From Sepioteuthis lessoniana (Eukaryota; Mollusca; Cephalopoda; Myopsida; Loliginidae), in the NCBI GenBank assembly GCA_963585895.1, contig OY757911.1, forward strand, positions 61,735,668 through 61,799,667: 64,000 bases of DNA, given 5' to 3'. Each line of letters opens with the position of its first letter. Position 1 is the stretch's first letter. This document shows, in pieces, positions 43,707-56,843 of this stretch. The notes under the pieces were generated by a model. That model was given only the letters and a program-made list of their open reading frames with translations, was not told where the DNA came from and made no database searches. The translations under genes and the position numbers were made by a program.

Positions 43707-44531
43707 TATATATATATATATATACAAAGTTCTCATTCTATTCATATGTTAAATTACTTAACATTCTATATGTCAGGCGTGAAAATTCAGGCATATATTG
43801 AAATAACACTTCTAAATAAGAATTAAAATTATTTTTGTCAGTTTCGTCTTTCTATTGGGAACCATTTTGTACTTAAAGTTCATGGAATTTGGGAGTATCA
43901 TCTTTTGTATTTGATAGCCCTTTCAATTTTTAATACTTTCAATACTTAACAATCTTTCAGTACTTAACAAGTCACTGACAAAAATTTGCCTTTATGTAAA
44001 CTATGGCTTCTGATAGTGTTAACTAGGCTAGTTAAATCCAACAAAATAAAAATAACAGAAATACAGAATAGGAAAATAGTGTTTTTTACGAAGAAAGAAT
44101 ATGTCTACATTAAAAATAAGCTTTGGAGACCCTTCTTTCTAGCATAGCCTGAACGCCTACGACTGGTACAACGGGACAAATAAGTGCCATAGTCACGAAG
44201 CAGGCGCAAATTGGCCACTAAAGCCATGCTTTTGCACCACAAAAATAAGTTACCGCCAAAGATAAATTTAAAGAAAAATCCAGCCTCAGAGAAAGTAGGA
44301 TGTGTACATTAAATGCTGATGAGTGATGGCTATAAATATCTCTGGATAATGCTCTGTTCATGATTGTGTGTAATTTAAAGGAAAACATGGCTTAAAAATG
44401 GCGTCAGTTCTCCCAGTCTGTTGTCTTTTGTGAGAGGAATAATGATTAGCAAGGGAAAAATAGAGGTACTCGAAATAAATGTAAAATTCCACAAAAGAAG
44501 AGATATGTTGTCACACACACAGACACACACA

Positions 44532-44568
<37 letters not shown>

Positions 44569-44573
44569 TAAAT

Positions 44574-44640
44574 CAGGATTTTGAATAAAATAACCCCCAT
44601 GGGTTGATATGTCATTAAATCAATATAATCAACCAAAGCT
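44574..44640 (+). mobile_element. Isolated SINE-B/D-type 3' tail
   Basis: AAATAACCCCCATGGGTTGATATG...AATCAACCAAAG resembles the shared tail only; no SINE body precedes it, just (CA)n-(TA)n-(GA)n at 44512-44570. Confidence 0.5.
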
Positions 44641-45290
44641 TTTTTAGTATGAGCACTTTTATTGATATTACACTCATGAAACTCTCGTCCCCTTCGAATT
44701 AATCTCCTCCAGCTTCAATGCACTTGTTGTACCGTTCCAACAAGGCCCCATGGACGTCTTCTTGTGTGAGCGTGTCAAGGACCTTCGTCACAGCCTCTTT
44801 CATCTCCTCAGTTGTCTCATAACGACAGCCTCTGAGCTGAGGGAATAACCAAAAGTCACAGGAACAAGGACTGGACTATAGCGTAGGTGAGGAACTGTCT
44901 TGATGCCCATCTTGGTCAAATAGTCTGTAACAAGGATGGAGTTGTAGACTGGTGCATTATCCTGGAGGAAATGCCTCTGACCCGATTTGAAGAATTCTGG
45001 TCTCTTCCGACGGAATCTCTTCCTGAACTTCCATAAAACCTCAACATAGTATTCCTTGTTAACTGTCTGTCCAGTGGGAACCAGTGCATGTAGATCATGC
45101 CAGTGCCATCAAAAAAGGGATCATCAAAATTTTGTCTGACCTTCTAGGATCTGGGAAAGCCAGCATGCTTCCATAGGGAACTCTTGGTCTCTGGGTCATA
45201 GTAGTAGATCCAGCTTTCATCGCTCGGCATTTTTTCCAAGTTTAAAACAGAATTTTCTTGCATATCATTCTTCTAAAGACCAGATTGTAT
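44640..45290 (-). pseudogene. mariner-family transposase fragment, disabled
   Basis: This is the catalytic half of a mariner (DD34D) transposase, which cuts and pastes the element at TA sites. On the minus strand SDESWIYYYDPETK (first catalytic D, about 45190-45240), KEYYVEVLWKFR, FLQDNAPVYNS with the second catalytic D, TDYLTKMGIKTVPH and RYSPVLVPVTF are read in shifting frames. The normal YSPDLAP is YSPVLVP, so the third catalytic aspartate is valine. The C-terminal ERYNKCIEAGGD region and stop follow. The N-terminal DNA-binding half is absent. No terminal inverted repeats were recognised at either side. Confidence 0.85.
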
Positions 45291-45494
45291 TTTTGAAATC
45301 CTCCAGCTGTGACAATAAGGCTTTAGTAGGATGTATTCCAGTTCATGCTCCACCTGTTCATTTGAACGTGAAATTAAAAAAAATGGTCAGTCATCTCATC
45401 AGATGTAGAGCAATAACATACTGTAATTTCAAGAGTCTACAACAATTTCAAATGCCTGTAAAAAAGTCTGGAAACTTATTGAAGGCACCACGTA

Positions 45495-45725
45495 TATATG
45501 GACCGGGAGGCTTGGGTTCAATCTCAGGTCGAGTCATAACAAAAACACAAAAATGGTACTTGATCTCACCTTGCTTAGCACTCAGCATTATAAGGTAGAG
45601 ATCAACGGTAAAGTGGAGACATTCAAGGAAAGGAGTAGAGCCCTCCCTTACACCTAGGCATAGTAGGTATAGAAAAGGGAGCTTTTGTGTTATCCTCGAC
45701 TATGGTCACCAACTTTGCTTTTTAC
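45495..45725 (+). mobile_element. SINE-C copy, 5' end shortened
   Basis: GACCGGGAGGCTTGGGTTCAATCTCAGG has the B box; the body AAAATGGTACTTGATCTCAC, GTAGAGATCAACGGTAAAGT, AGTAGAGCCCTCCC and end ATCCTCGACTATGGTCACCAA are clear. The A-box part of the head is mostly missing. Confidence 0.82.
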
Positions 45726-45769
45726 TCATATATATATATACCTATGTGTAAAATGGTTTGTGTGTAACA

Positions 45770-46400
45770 TTATTTTAAAACGAGTTAGAGCTCATTTATT
45801 TGAACAGTGTTAAATAGTATTAAGTATTTCCACCTAACATTAACAATTCGATTCAACATTATTTGCACACAGTTAATGTTTTCAATCATTGCTGTTTAAA
45901 ACTAATAAGTAATTTTGATATTTATCAAATGTTTGCACACAGTTAAATGGTTTCACATATTGCTATCTCAGTGCAACTGACCCTCAGTCACCCCTTTCTA
46001 GCACCTTTAAGAAAAAATTGAGTCCCGTACCTGTTTGCCCAAAAAGCAATTAGAAGAATTCGGTCGAAACAATCGTATAAGGTTGCTAGGGCTTGACATT
46101 ACCAGTTGATTGATCGGATCGAACTTCTCCTACCCCGCTTGTAGCCCAATAAGGGTCAAATTGGAGTAGGTCACATGACCGTTTCAGTTGCTGAGCTAAT
46201 CTGCCACCAGGATCCCGTTCTCAAGCATTATAGTTCACCAACCACAGGCAACATTTGGCCTCGTTGCAGGGAGTGGAGTTACTCAGTATATTCTATAGCC
46301 CCAACCGACAAGGCGTATGTATTAATGGGACCACGCTCGCGGTACATTCTAGCTGGAGCAGAAATGAATTCCCCCCGTGCTTTTTCTGGACAGGTTTGAA
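45770..46400. other. Diverged TTTGCACAC modules and an unrecognised GC-richer segment
   Basis: At 45780-45970 the phrase TTTGCACACAGTTAA.TG.TTTCA recurs twice with TTAAATAGTATT-type spacers, related to segments near 17390, 26030 and 41850. From about 46060 to 46400 the sequence is visibly less AT-rich (for example CATGACCGTTTCAGTTGCTG) and matches nothing else in the window except a short TATATTCTATAGCCCCAACC, which resembles part of SINE-D. Confidence 0.4.
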
Positions 46401-46404
46401 GTTT

Positions 46405-47520
46405 TCATTATTAGCAAAAATGTCATTTCTCTGAGTTTATAAATCGGCCTGAAGAATATATATTCTTATATTACACAAGTGAAATAACTCTATGTTATAA
46501 TGATCCGGGTTTTTATACCTCTCTGTTTCCTTTAGAATATGAAATGGCATACGGTAAAGAGATTTTTATTCATGCAGTAGCTTTAAAATGATGTTAAAAA
46601 ATCAATCACTGTTCATTGATATTTGCAACTTAATGATATAATGGAGAGTATGTTTTCATGCTTGCCCTGATCATTATAATTTCTAAAGGGATATAAAACT
46701 TAAACGCTACTTATTGTTTACGTCAACATACTGAACAGAGATTAAGATTTAAATTCAACTTTAGAATACCATCAACGCAACGTAAAGTTAGTTATCTTAT
46801 ATGGTATAGTATGATTATTTTATACACATTTATAGCATACGAAAGCTGGTAATGAAAGTTTCGTTGTTATGGTAATAAGAGGCGTTAGTAACCGTTTATA
46901 TACTATTTTTCTCAATATTCAACTACACACCCATGTATACCCCGTTTCTTGCAATATATTAGCGACCTGGTAACTGAATAGTGAGAAAAACCATTATAAA
47001 AGACTAAAAAACGAAATATCCTACAGTTTAACAACAACTAGTCATGAAGAATGCCACTTTGTTACAAATAACTCAGTTAAGTCCTCAATTTATATGAAAT
47101 CCGGGTATAGCAATATTAATTCCTCATCTCAAAAAATTCTGTCAAATATTATATATATTTTTCAGAGAGGTTCATCACTGCTGTGTAATAATAATAAATA
47201 ATGGAGCAGCAAAAGCACAAAGAAAAAGACCCGGAATATTTCTATGTCGATAAATCCTTCATTCAGTCATTTTATTGGTTGAAGACTATCTTCAGTTTAT
47301 TGTTCAATATTGATTCTTTTTGCTTAGAAAGTTGCAGTTTTCTTGCGTGTCCTCGAGGTAACCCAGCTGTGTAAAGACAGTCATAATTGGGGAAGAAAGT
47401 TATTATTATTTCTGAAAAATCGAAATAATTCAGAACGTCATGAACATTGCCAAATGGTGTTCTTATTGTTTTCTATTATGCTGTTTTGTTACGCGAATAG
47501 AAAAATGTCTCTGTTTATGA
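46405..47520. other. AT-rich DNA, nothing recognised
   Basis: No repeat family or credible frame was found. Confidence 0.5.
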
Positions 47521-47522
47521 AA

Positions 47523-47633
<111 letters not shown>

Positions 47634-47734
47634 CACATTATTCATAGTGCTTACATTTATATATTAATGATCTGATAACAAGATACATAAGCATAGATGG
47701 TGAGTTCGAAAACTATTATGATTTTCTGTCGTAG

Positions 47735-48070
47735 TGTTTCGCATTTTGTCCATCTGAACGATGAGTTAGCAATAAATCTTTGGGAGAAACTGGGAAAAAT
47801 TGTTCCCGAACCATCTGATATACCGAGAAAAACTTTTTGATATCATGCATGGAGCCGCCCAAGGAAGAATACATTGAAAGTAACGAGCTTTTCCAAATTG
47901 TTATGACGTTTGGCCGTGTACCCTCCGACCTTCTCCTGGCTCTGTGCGATATTTTACAACTTTTGATAACAGATCATGAGTCATCAATGGAATTCAAATA
48001 TGAATTCGAACTTTTTAAGTCAATATTGTTTATATACTATCAACTGATAACACAACTTGAAAAAATGTAA
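47735..48070 (+). pseudogene. Possible degraded exon or coding remnant, unidentified
   Basis: After a possible splice acceptor (TTTTCTGTCGTAG, ending 47734) one frame reads VSHFVHLNDELAINLWEKLG then IVPEPSDIPRKTF and stops at 47838-47840. A second frame takes over at once with SCMEPPKEEYIESNELFQIV and continues to a stop at 48070. Both halves look more protein-like than surrounding chance frames (mixed charges, hydrophobic pattern). I recognise no family. One frameshift would join them; chance remains possible. Confidence 0.3.
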
Positions 48071-48074
48071 CAAC

Positions 48075-50630
48075 ACCAAGAAGAAAGTTAGAGTGTACAT
48101 GGCCAAAACATCGTAAAAATAAGAAGAATTCGTGACTAATCCCAGCTAATACTATGCAAACAAAAAGAGCCAGTGATATCTTGAAGTGGATTAGAATTTC
48201 GTTCATTGTTCGTTTCTATTTTGGTAAATATAGTTTCAAGTTCGATAAGTTTTGAACACACCTCATAATGTCTTGAATATTTGAAATCATTATTTTTAAT
48301 TATCTGTTTCTTTTTAGATAGTATACGATGAAAAGAAATCAGTAAAAGATGCATTAAATATATTTCCAAATTTTTGTCTGATCCGTTCTTTTTTCAGGCA
48401 CTCAGACAAACGTTATTTTATAATTGAAAATAGAAAATGAAAAACTTAATGTTTTTTCAAAAATGAATTAAGAAAATATTTTTTCTACATTTCTGTTAGT
48501 CTCTCTTTTTTACCATCTTATTCTCAAAATATAACCAATCAAAGACGAATATTTCAACTACTTACCATATATTTGGTCATGGAATAATTGATCCGCTATC
48601 GCAGAAGATTAGTATTGATGCCTAAAAGTTCCATTAGTTTAATTTAAACACTTGCTTTATTTTTAACCTTTCAAAATATCACAAACTGATAGAAATGTAT
48701 GTAAATTTGGGATGCTGGTTGATTTATCCTAATTTCATTTCGATGAAAATAAGAAGAGTCCTATGCAGCAGTGAATATCTCAAAATGTTAATATTGAAAT
48801 AATGTCCAAATAAATAACAGCCAATTTCCATTAAATTTTGGGAGCAAAAATAAATTAAAAAAGGCCACTTGGACGTCTTTCCAATTTATACCTCAGTTCG
48901 GTTTTATATAATGCTTCCATCGTTATTCCTTGCATCATGATTTTTATATTGCAAAAGTTAATTTGAAAAAGAACGATAGAATATCAAATGTAAACTTTTG
49001 GAATTGAACTGATTTACTTTATCATAAGGCTAATCGTTATCAGTCAATAGAAAATAAAAAACTATTTGTATTTTGATTTTAATTGGGATTTTTTGTAAGA
49101 GAGTTAAATATGGTCAGCTCCATGACCTTCTATCATCCCAGAATGAAACATTAATTATTTTCCAAAAGAATTTTGAAAAATGACCGACAAACTCTTCCTA
49201 ATATATGTTTTGATTATTTGCGAAACCTCAGCTTAGTTTGGAACAAGTTCCTGTTAGAGTCACTCATATTGATCGACTCCCATATATAAATTACTCTCTA
49301 AACGTTTTCGACGAAGAGAATGGATCTCTCGCAGAATTCGCAGAGATTTACCCTCGAGAATCCTAGACCAAGAACTCATTATTTGTAAATTTGTAGCAGA
49401 TCACTAACTCGACTCATCCCAATATCAATACCAAAGAATACAGCTTTGTTCCATTTGGCGCCATAATAGCGTAACAGTGGGTTGAAAACCTGTCAAACAT
49501 TTCCCTGATGTTCAAAGAAACAAGTCGTAAAGAGGAAATAGAATAGTATGAATGATGCCTATAAGAACAAAAGTTTTTCTCCTTTTCTACATACGTCAAA
49601 TTCTGGATCTAAGCATGTGTGTTTTTGGATTGTATTCTCATTACCCATGGGCTGAAACTGTGACTTTTCAATGAACCGGTTGAACTTAATCAATCGTCTT
49701 ACCTTCTCGGTCACGCCTCTGAAGGCTCTGATCGATTACTTTTTCCTCCTGATTAATCGTTCGCACAAATAACTAATATTTATGCTTGAACTGCAGAGAA
49801 AAATTTGACCTTTCAGAACACAACGTTCACCTGAGGGGGACAACACATTTTCCCGCTGAAATTAATCTCCTTATCTCCTTTAGCCGTTCTCTAGTCTAAG
49901 GACAAGAATCGGTTAAGAAAAATCAACATATGTCTATATCGGCAGAAGAATCTCCCTATTAAATCAAAGTAGGAGTGTCAAATAGAGAAACGCTTGTGTG
50001 TCATTGTGTAAACTACGCTGATTGTGCTGTTATTCTTGAGCTATATATTACCCACTCGGAAATATAGCTAAATACTGACAACAGATGAAGAGCAGAGCGT
50101 ATGAGACAGTAAAGTGATTAAATGAAATAACAAAGATGAAGAAACTTGTCAGAATAAACATATATACTTTGAAAATCATTTGTTGTTAATGTCACATTCA
50201 AACTACTTATAATTTTACTATTGGAAAGTTTTTAACACCAGATCTAATTTGAACTTTTCAATGAAGTTTTAGTGATAGTAAGTCTCGATTATTTCTCTAC
50301 TTAGTCTACAGATATCAATATGATTGTGGCCATGACTATCTCATTTTCATCTAATTTCTAGTTTCTTCGCGATTGTTCCATCTGTTCAAACTGTAATTTG
50401 TAGCACTGTCACCTTAAAGTTTCACAACTTTTTTTTAGCTCGCTTTTATTTTAATCCTATGATCAAATTGAACGACGGAATTTATTTGTTGACACGTTCT
50501 GGTCTTTTAGACGGTATTGGGTGATATATGTTTAATCCCAAAACCCCCAAATTTTGTTTCCTATTTTCTAGGAACAATAATTTTCTTTGCTTATATCATC
50601 TATCATTTGTCCAGATCATTTTCAGATCAC
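48075..50630. other. AT-rich DNA, nothing recognised
   Basis: The longest repeat-poor stretch in the window. A 61-codon frame on the minus strand (49414-49599) has no motif. It may be intron or intergenic DNA. Confidence 0.45.
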
Positions 50631-50635
50631 TGCCT

Positions 50636-51180
50636 TATCCAGTCGGCTTGGGCTGTAGAATACACCAACTGCACCTCTGCAGAAGGGTAAGACCCCCTCC
50701 CAACGAATGTCCTAAACAATATGATGGGAATGTTCCAGTGATGCTGGAGCTTTGGGGAATGTTGAGCATCCCTTTATTGCCATCGCTCCCAGGTCTACTC
50801 TGGCCTGGAGGGGTAGCACCTGATAGGGTCCAATCTATGGGTTAAATAGGACTAATCTGCTTATGCTTAATTAGATTACTTGAAATAGAACTGTTTTGAT
50901 ATTAAACTGTGTACTTATGCTAAACTGAATTGTTTGAAATAAATGTTTTTGACAATTACATTTAAACTGCGTACTTATGTTAAACTGAATAGTTTTAAAT
51001 GAAACTGTTTTTGGCATTGAAACTGTACTTACGTTAAACTGAATATTTTGAAATAGAACAATTTTGACATTTAAACAAAATCTATGCTTATACTAAACTG
51101 AATAAGCTGAATTAGAACTGTTTGACTAAACTGAATTGCTCGAAAGGTTGATATGCCATAAAACCCAACCAACCAACGAA
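50636..51180 (+). mobile_element. SINE-D copy, full length with tandem block and tail
   Basis: Head CCAGTCGGCTTGGGCTGTAG, GCACCTCTGCAGAAGGGTAA, TCTACTCTGGCCTGGAGGGG, GTAGCACCTGATAGGG; then a tandem block of roughly 60-70-bp units (ACTTATG(C/T)TAAACTGAAT...TTTGAAATAGAACTG); then the tail AAGGTTGATATGCCATAAAA and CCAACCAACCAAC. This copy shows the complete order of the family. The 105-codon frame at 50528-50845 is this element. Confidence 0.85.
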
Positions 51181-51184
51181 CCAG

Positions 51185-52415
51185 ATCTCTACCAAGTTCC
51201 ACTCTATGGTCCATTGAAACATCAAATTCCATAAGTTCTTTTTTTCGTATTAGTTAAGACTAGGTCTTGTTTTCTGGTCAGAATTGAGTAATATGTTTGT
51301 AATTCAAAATCCCAGAGATTTATAGAATAATAACAAATTCTGTTGCGTCCTCTTCTTTCTCATATTTTTTTTTTTTCGACAGAGTCAGATTGTCACCTCT
51401 CGGGTGTCAAGCCTTGTGCATCGATATACACTCTTTTATCGTTTTGTTCATTTTTCAGAGTACCTCTCTTGTCCATTTTAAGAATTCTCCAGAGTATCTT
51501 ACATGGATGACTGCCCAAGTGTTAATTCCTTTGATGAGATTTCTGTTGCTGAGATGTTAAGAAAATTTTTTGTTCTTTTAAGATACTCTTTTCATACTTT
51601 TTCTTTCCTCTATTTGTTTGATGGTGACCGTTTCCAAGATTCACAAATACTTCTAATTTTCTTTTTCTCTCATTCTTCTGTTTCTTAGAAGAATTCAGTA
51701 ATTCTATTCTTTCTGTTGTTTCTTTTTCCCCTTTTTTTAGTATCATCATATTTTTCAATCCAAAATTCAGTTCCTACTTTTAGCCTGTAGACTCTAGGCA
51801 AACATATTAATATGATCGATATACAGAGAAGATTTATATTTTCCAAAGAGGTAGGAAATTTACAGCTTCCTTTTTATTCATTTATAATTTAGTATCATCA
51901 TTAATATTCAAAATTTTAGTCTAAATAATGAGTTTTTTTTTTCAGGAAGATGCCACTAGGTGTTTTTACTTCTAAAATCTGTTCTCTCATTGCTAATTAC
52001 ACTCTTAAGCTTTTCATGTTTCTAATGATGCGATTTTAGACTTACTCTTATGTATTGAACATTTTCAGGCATTCTCCTATTTATTTATTCTTTTTTTCTG
52101 TAGCCTATCCACGCAATGACTACATTTTTACTTATAGTCTTTACATTCTTGAGAATGTAATGGTCTAAATAGTTCATTTGTAATAACCTTTCGGTTCTTC
52201 TTAAATAGCATACCATTATTATTATTCCTTAAATTCTTTGCGACAGTCTACAGTTATTAAATCATATCTTCTTGGCCAAGGTTGGGCTTCTCTGTTATTC
52301 TGATGTATAAGTTATATTTCTAGGATGACTATCATCATGTCTTTTGTACTCTATAATATTTTATTTGAATATCTGACAATGCATTGCCTTATTATACCTG
52401 ACTTTTTACATGTAA
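51185..52415. other. T-rich DNA, nothing recognised
   Basis: Pyrimidine-rich on the plus strand over long distances, with several poly(T) patches and no credible frame. Confidence 0.5.
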
Positions 52416-52417
52416 TC

Positions 52418-52545
<128 letters not shown>

Positions 52546-52875
52546 GTAAGAGAAAAGACTAAAAAACTGAAGTTTTCTTGTTTTCCGTATGACTTGTCGA
52601 TCTTTATTATATGGTCCTCCAAAACAAAACTCCAAAGTTTTGAAATTCTGAAAACTATATTGATACTGTAGTCTTATGTGTTGAATTTGAAATTTTCTGT
52701 GACTTTATGTGAATATGTTGTGATGTCATGAGTTTTAAAGAGAGATTTTTAACTGAAATTTCATGAACTGATTAGAATTGCATTCCTAAAATGTGAACAT
52801 TTATGCTGGAAGTAAAACAACTGTTACTCCAACTTGAAGTTCTCAAGTTATTTTTCTTACATGTCTGTCAGATAT

Positions 52876-52883
52876 ACTCTCTC

Positions 52884-52936
<53 letters not shown>
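52876..52936. repeat. (TC)n-(TA)n microsatellite
   Basis: A short TC lead-in followed by a TA run. Confidence 0.96.
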
Positions 52937-52942
<6 letters not shown>

Positions 52943-52995
52943 CTTTAAAACTAAGATAAAATACGCACCCACCGTTTATATATTAAAAAAGTAAA

Positions 52996-53211
52996 CTTGG
53001 CGACCGTACTTGAGATTCAGGCTTCAATAGCTACTACACAGAGGTATAAGGGAGGGTGTAACTCCTTTTCCCGCACTGATCCACTTTACCGTTGATACGT
53101 ACCTTATAATTTTGAGTGTCAAGCCAGGAGGTATCAAGTACCATTTTTGTGGTACGACTCGATCTGAGATTGAACTCAGGTCTCCTGCGCCAGTGTCGAA
53201 CACTATACCTA

Positions 53212-53214
<3 letters not shown>
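52996..53214 (-). mobile_element. SINE-C copy, full length, minus strand
   Basis: On the minus strand the head (GTATAGTGTTCGACACTGG, GAGTTCAATCTCAG) is followed by the body (ACAAAAATGGTACTTGATAC, GTACGTATCAACGGTAAAGT) and end (TTACACCCTCCC...CTCTGTGTAGTAG...GTACGGTCGCCAAG). Its 5' end abuts a (TA)n tract at 53212-53249. Confidence 0.85.
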
Positions 53215-53250
<36 letters not shown>

Positions 53251-53287
53251 ACAATTGTGGTATAAACTTTATCCAATTTTTTAAAGT

Positions 53288-53288
<1 letters not shown>

Positions 53289-53360
<72 letters not shown>
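53289..53360. repeat. (TA)n-(TG)n compound microsatellite
   Basis: A TA block followed by a TG block. Confidence 0.97.
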
Positions 53361-53362
<2 letters not shown>

Positions 53363-53429
53363 CTTCCTTTGCCAGAATGGGAACTTATCTCCCCGTTTTG
53401 CAGTGTGTATGTCTTATATATATATATAA

Positions 53430-55140
53430 GACAAAGAAGGTTATACATTCTCACAGACTGCTGCTGAAAAATTTTCATCAAGGCAATATTTTTCTTCTTC
53501 ATTTTTAAATCGATGTCTACACTACTTATGTAGTTTGTTATCAACTTCACCGGAATTTACCAGGATAAAAATCGTCTTCATTTATCCACATTCTCCAACG
53601 AAAAACATCGGATTTTTGTGCTGCAGTAATACTAAAAGGGATTAGGAAATATGCCAACTTCCACAGGTTCTGAAAGGTGAATAGACTGATAGAAATGTTC
53701 CTTCCAGGACAAAACTGATTCTATACAATCTTTGGATCAACGAACACATATTCTAAGAAGTCAATTTACTCCAATTTCAGAACTGGTCATAGCTAGAAAC
53801 TGCCTCAGAGAAATACTGACCATTGAGAACTCATTGTGTCCTCAGAAACGAGTATCTCACCATGGTGAACCGCAGATCAATAAAATCTAATTTCTTAGAA
53901 AACTGAGATAATCGATATCCTTTAAGATAATAATATACTGTTCATAATAATAAGGAACGTTTTATAATGATATCAATTATTATCAATGGCATATATCTTA
54001 TGAAGGCGCCTGATATCAATATAATTATGACAGTTACAGGAAGAAAAACAAAAACACGTCATTTTTCCGGATGCTGTCAAACTCCTTTTTAGTTTGGTTG
54101 CTGCTGTCTATTCCTAAAACCCAAGAAAGAATCTGCTTTTCACTGCTTTAATTAAAATCTTCCTCAAAGACTACTTTACAACATTTTTATCATTCGGATA
54201 TGATAAATGCGATAACTCTACCGTTTTCTTCGTGCTATACAAAGTATTCTCCAAAATTAAGAGTAAAAACGATATTCTTAAGTAATCCGATCTTCGTAGA
54301 TAAGACGGTCATTCATTTTACGACCTGTTGGAAAGCAGTTGGAATCGGACATAAAGAATAATATTCAAGTAATTTCCTGACCATTTTGTTTAAAGGCCCT
54401 TCAAAGAAAAAAAAGTTTCGGCCATACTCTACGAAAGCAAAAACCATTTCCATATGCCAGTGTCTTTATGTGTAGGTGCTTATGTTATTACTTCCATCAA
54501 GGCTAATTAGTAAATACGGGACAGCATGTTGCATTAACAAGTTGACTTGTAACAGGCTGAAGTAATGTAAACAAAAAATAATCCATTCATGGACACAAAT
54601 GGAATCAACCTGAAAAAGTTAATAGAGAAAAAAATGTAATCATGTTGAACGAATTTTTCAGACGTTCTTTTGAAATTATAAAATCAAAGTAACTCACAGC
54701 TGTTTATAATTCATTTTTTGGTAAAAGACAAAGTGTAAATATGCATTTTAATGTTGAAAGAAATTCAAATAACGTTGGATAAATTCTACCAATATGATTA
54801 TATTATTTTCTCTATTTAATCTTAAAGTTATTTCCCTCTTCAGGTTGATTTTATATGCAGCCATGATGGATTTTTTTTTGTTTACATCACTTCAGGTTGT
54901 GAGAAGTCAGCCTGTTTGTGTAACATGCGTGGCCGTAACTGCAAGTTGGCCGCGCTTCCATTTTAGTTCTTACAAAACATAATATATAAACAAAATAAAA
55001 ATCATGTCCTTAATTGCATGTAAAATATTTCAGTTATTTCTAGAGTTAATTAATACAGACACGATAAATAAAAAATAAAATGATACGTTGCTACATGAAT
55101 CTTGCCAAACGTCCAAAATTTAACTTTATCGGAAAGGCGC
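53430..55140. other. AT-rich DNA, nothing recognised
   Basis: No repeat family or credible coding frame was found on either strand. Confidence 0.45.
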
Positions 55141-55142
55141 TT

Positions 55143-55145
<3 letters not shown>

Positions 55146-55209
<64 letters not shown>
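55146..55209. repeat. (TA)n microsatellite
   Basis: A long, pure TA run. Confidence 0.98.
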
Positions 55210-55211
<2 letters not shown>

Positions 55212-55981
55212 TTGTATTTACTTGTTTTAAGTTTATACTTTATTTAGAAGATTATGTAAAAATGCTCAAAGCTTTTTTTCGATAATATTAGAATGAAATC
55301 AACAAAATGTAAATAATAAAGCATTTAAGACGTACTTTTTAAATAACTTCCGCGTGAAAGTTAGACACAAAACTTTTGCTCATATATATGGAAAAATTAC
55401 GAGTGAATAAAGGATAATTAATTATTAAAACATGCTTTTTAAAAACATTAGACCAATTTGATTTTCCATGACACTGCTAAACCCCATTTCTTTATATATA
55501 CGGATATACACTATGCCCAGCTCATGTTTATTAAAAATTTCAGATAACACCAGGTGTTTCGATGCTAGCACCTGTGCATAAAACCCCACAAAAATTCACA
55601 ATTATTTATACAGATGATAGATAGATGATAGTTTTTGTTGCCAAATTAATAAAAGACAAGTTTCTCCTTTAAAAACATCCAAACATTATAAAATGAATTC
55701 TTAGATGAAAGTTTAATAAGTTCTTATGGTTAAAAACCGACTGTTCTTGGATGAAACATAAACATAATATTGAATATGGCTATTCTTCTTGATGCATTCA
55801 AGTTTATTTATCTTCATATCTATAAAGATTTTTTTCTACATACCATGACGATTGGCATTTGAAATATTACTATTTCTTTTAAATTGTAATCAAACACCGA
55901 ACAGTAGCAACAAATGAAAATATGCACCTACTTTATCCAAGTCGTAAAGCGAAGATCATAATGACACTCTTTTTCTTACTT

Positions 55982-55984
<3 letters not shown>

Positions 55985-56032
<48 letters not shown>

Positions 56033-56067
56033 ATATATACATATGCATATATAAATAAATATTCATT

Positions 56068-56156
<89 letters not shown>
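55985..56156. repeat. (TC)n-(TA)n-(TG)n compound microsatellite
   Basis: A TC block (to about 56028), interrupted TA blocks, then a TG block of about 66 bases that ends directly at the left arm of a foldback. Confidence 0.97.
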
Positions 56157-56157
<1 letters not shown>

Positions 56158-56159
<2 letters not shown>

Positions 56160-56383
56160 CCAAAGTGTAGAATTTATTGTAAAAAAAAGTCGACGCGATA
56201 AAGTTTCGGTTTTAATAAACCACCATCAGGACTTAGAAAAGAGGATATCGAGTGTCGTTAGATAAATCTATCGTTGATCTAATAAGATTCGATATCATCT
56301 TTTATAAAGTTTGATGATTGTTTAATAAAACTGAAACGTTATAGCATCGACTTTCTTTTAAAATAAATTCTACACTCGAGATT
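56158..56383. repeat. Foldback with about 70-bp arms and hammerhead-like motif
   Basis: The left arm (56158-56232, GTGTAGAATTTATTG...GTCGACGCGATAAAGTTTCGG) is an imperfect reverse complement of the right arm (56309-56383, AACTGAAACGTTATAGCATCG...AATAAATTCTACAC), with about a dozen mismatches and a 76-bp loop. Each arm holds a TGATG(G/A)...stem...GAAAC motif; on the minus strand of the left arm CCTGATGGTGG TTTATTAAAACC GAAAC forms a GGTTT/AAACC stem. Confidence 0.8.
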
Positions 56384-56695
56384 ACGTTTTTTTTCCATAC
56401 CTTTTATATGCACATATGTATATACACATAAATATTTATATATATTATTGGAAATTTAGTATTTAGGATTTATTCTTTCATATACTTGTGCTCAAGGTTT
56501 TCAGAAGATTTTGAACATTTACGTTAACTTTCAGTTGTTGCTCTTATTATAAAGATTGCTTTGATAGGATTTGATCTTTTTTTAAGTCTAGGATGGATGT
56601 CTGTGAATGTCTTGTTGGAGTTAATTATCCGTAAAAACTATGTTCTTTATATATAAGTAAGTGTTCTTTTTATATGTAATTATGCCTCAATCATG

Positions 56696-56696
<1 letters not shown>

Positions 56697-56736
<40 letters not shown>

Positions 56737-56843
56737 ATATGTAATTACCTTCATGTATATGTCCACTCGATACGTTTTGTTTAATTTTGTTTAATGAAAG
56801 ATATGTGTCCGTTTGGAGTTAATTGTCTGTAAAAACCTCTGGT

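Noticed and set aside
50528..50845. 105-codon open frame
   Set aside because: The last two thirds are the SINE-D head read as protein.
55146..55209. Matrix-attachment site or replication origin from long TA tracts
   Set aside because: TA tracts of this kind occur dozens of times in the window; nothing singles one out as functional.
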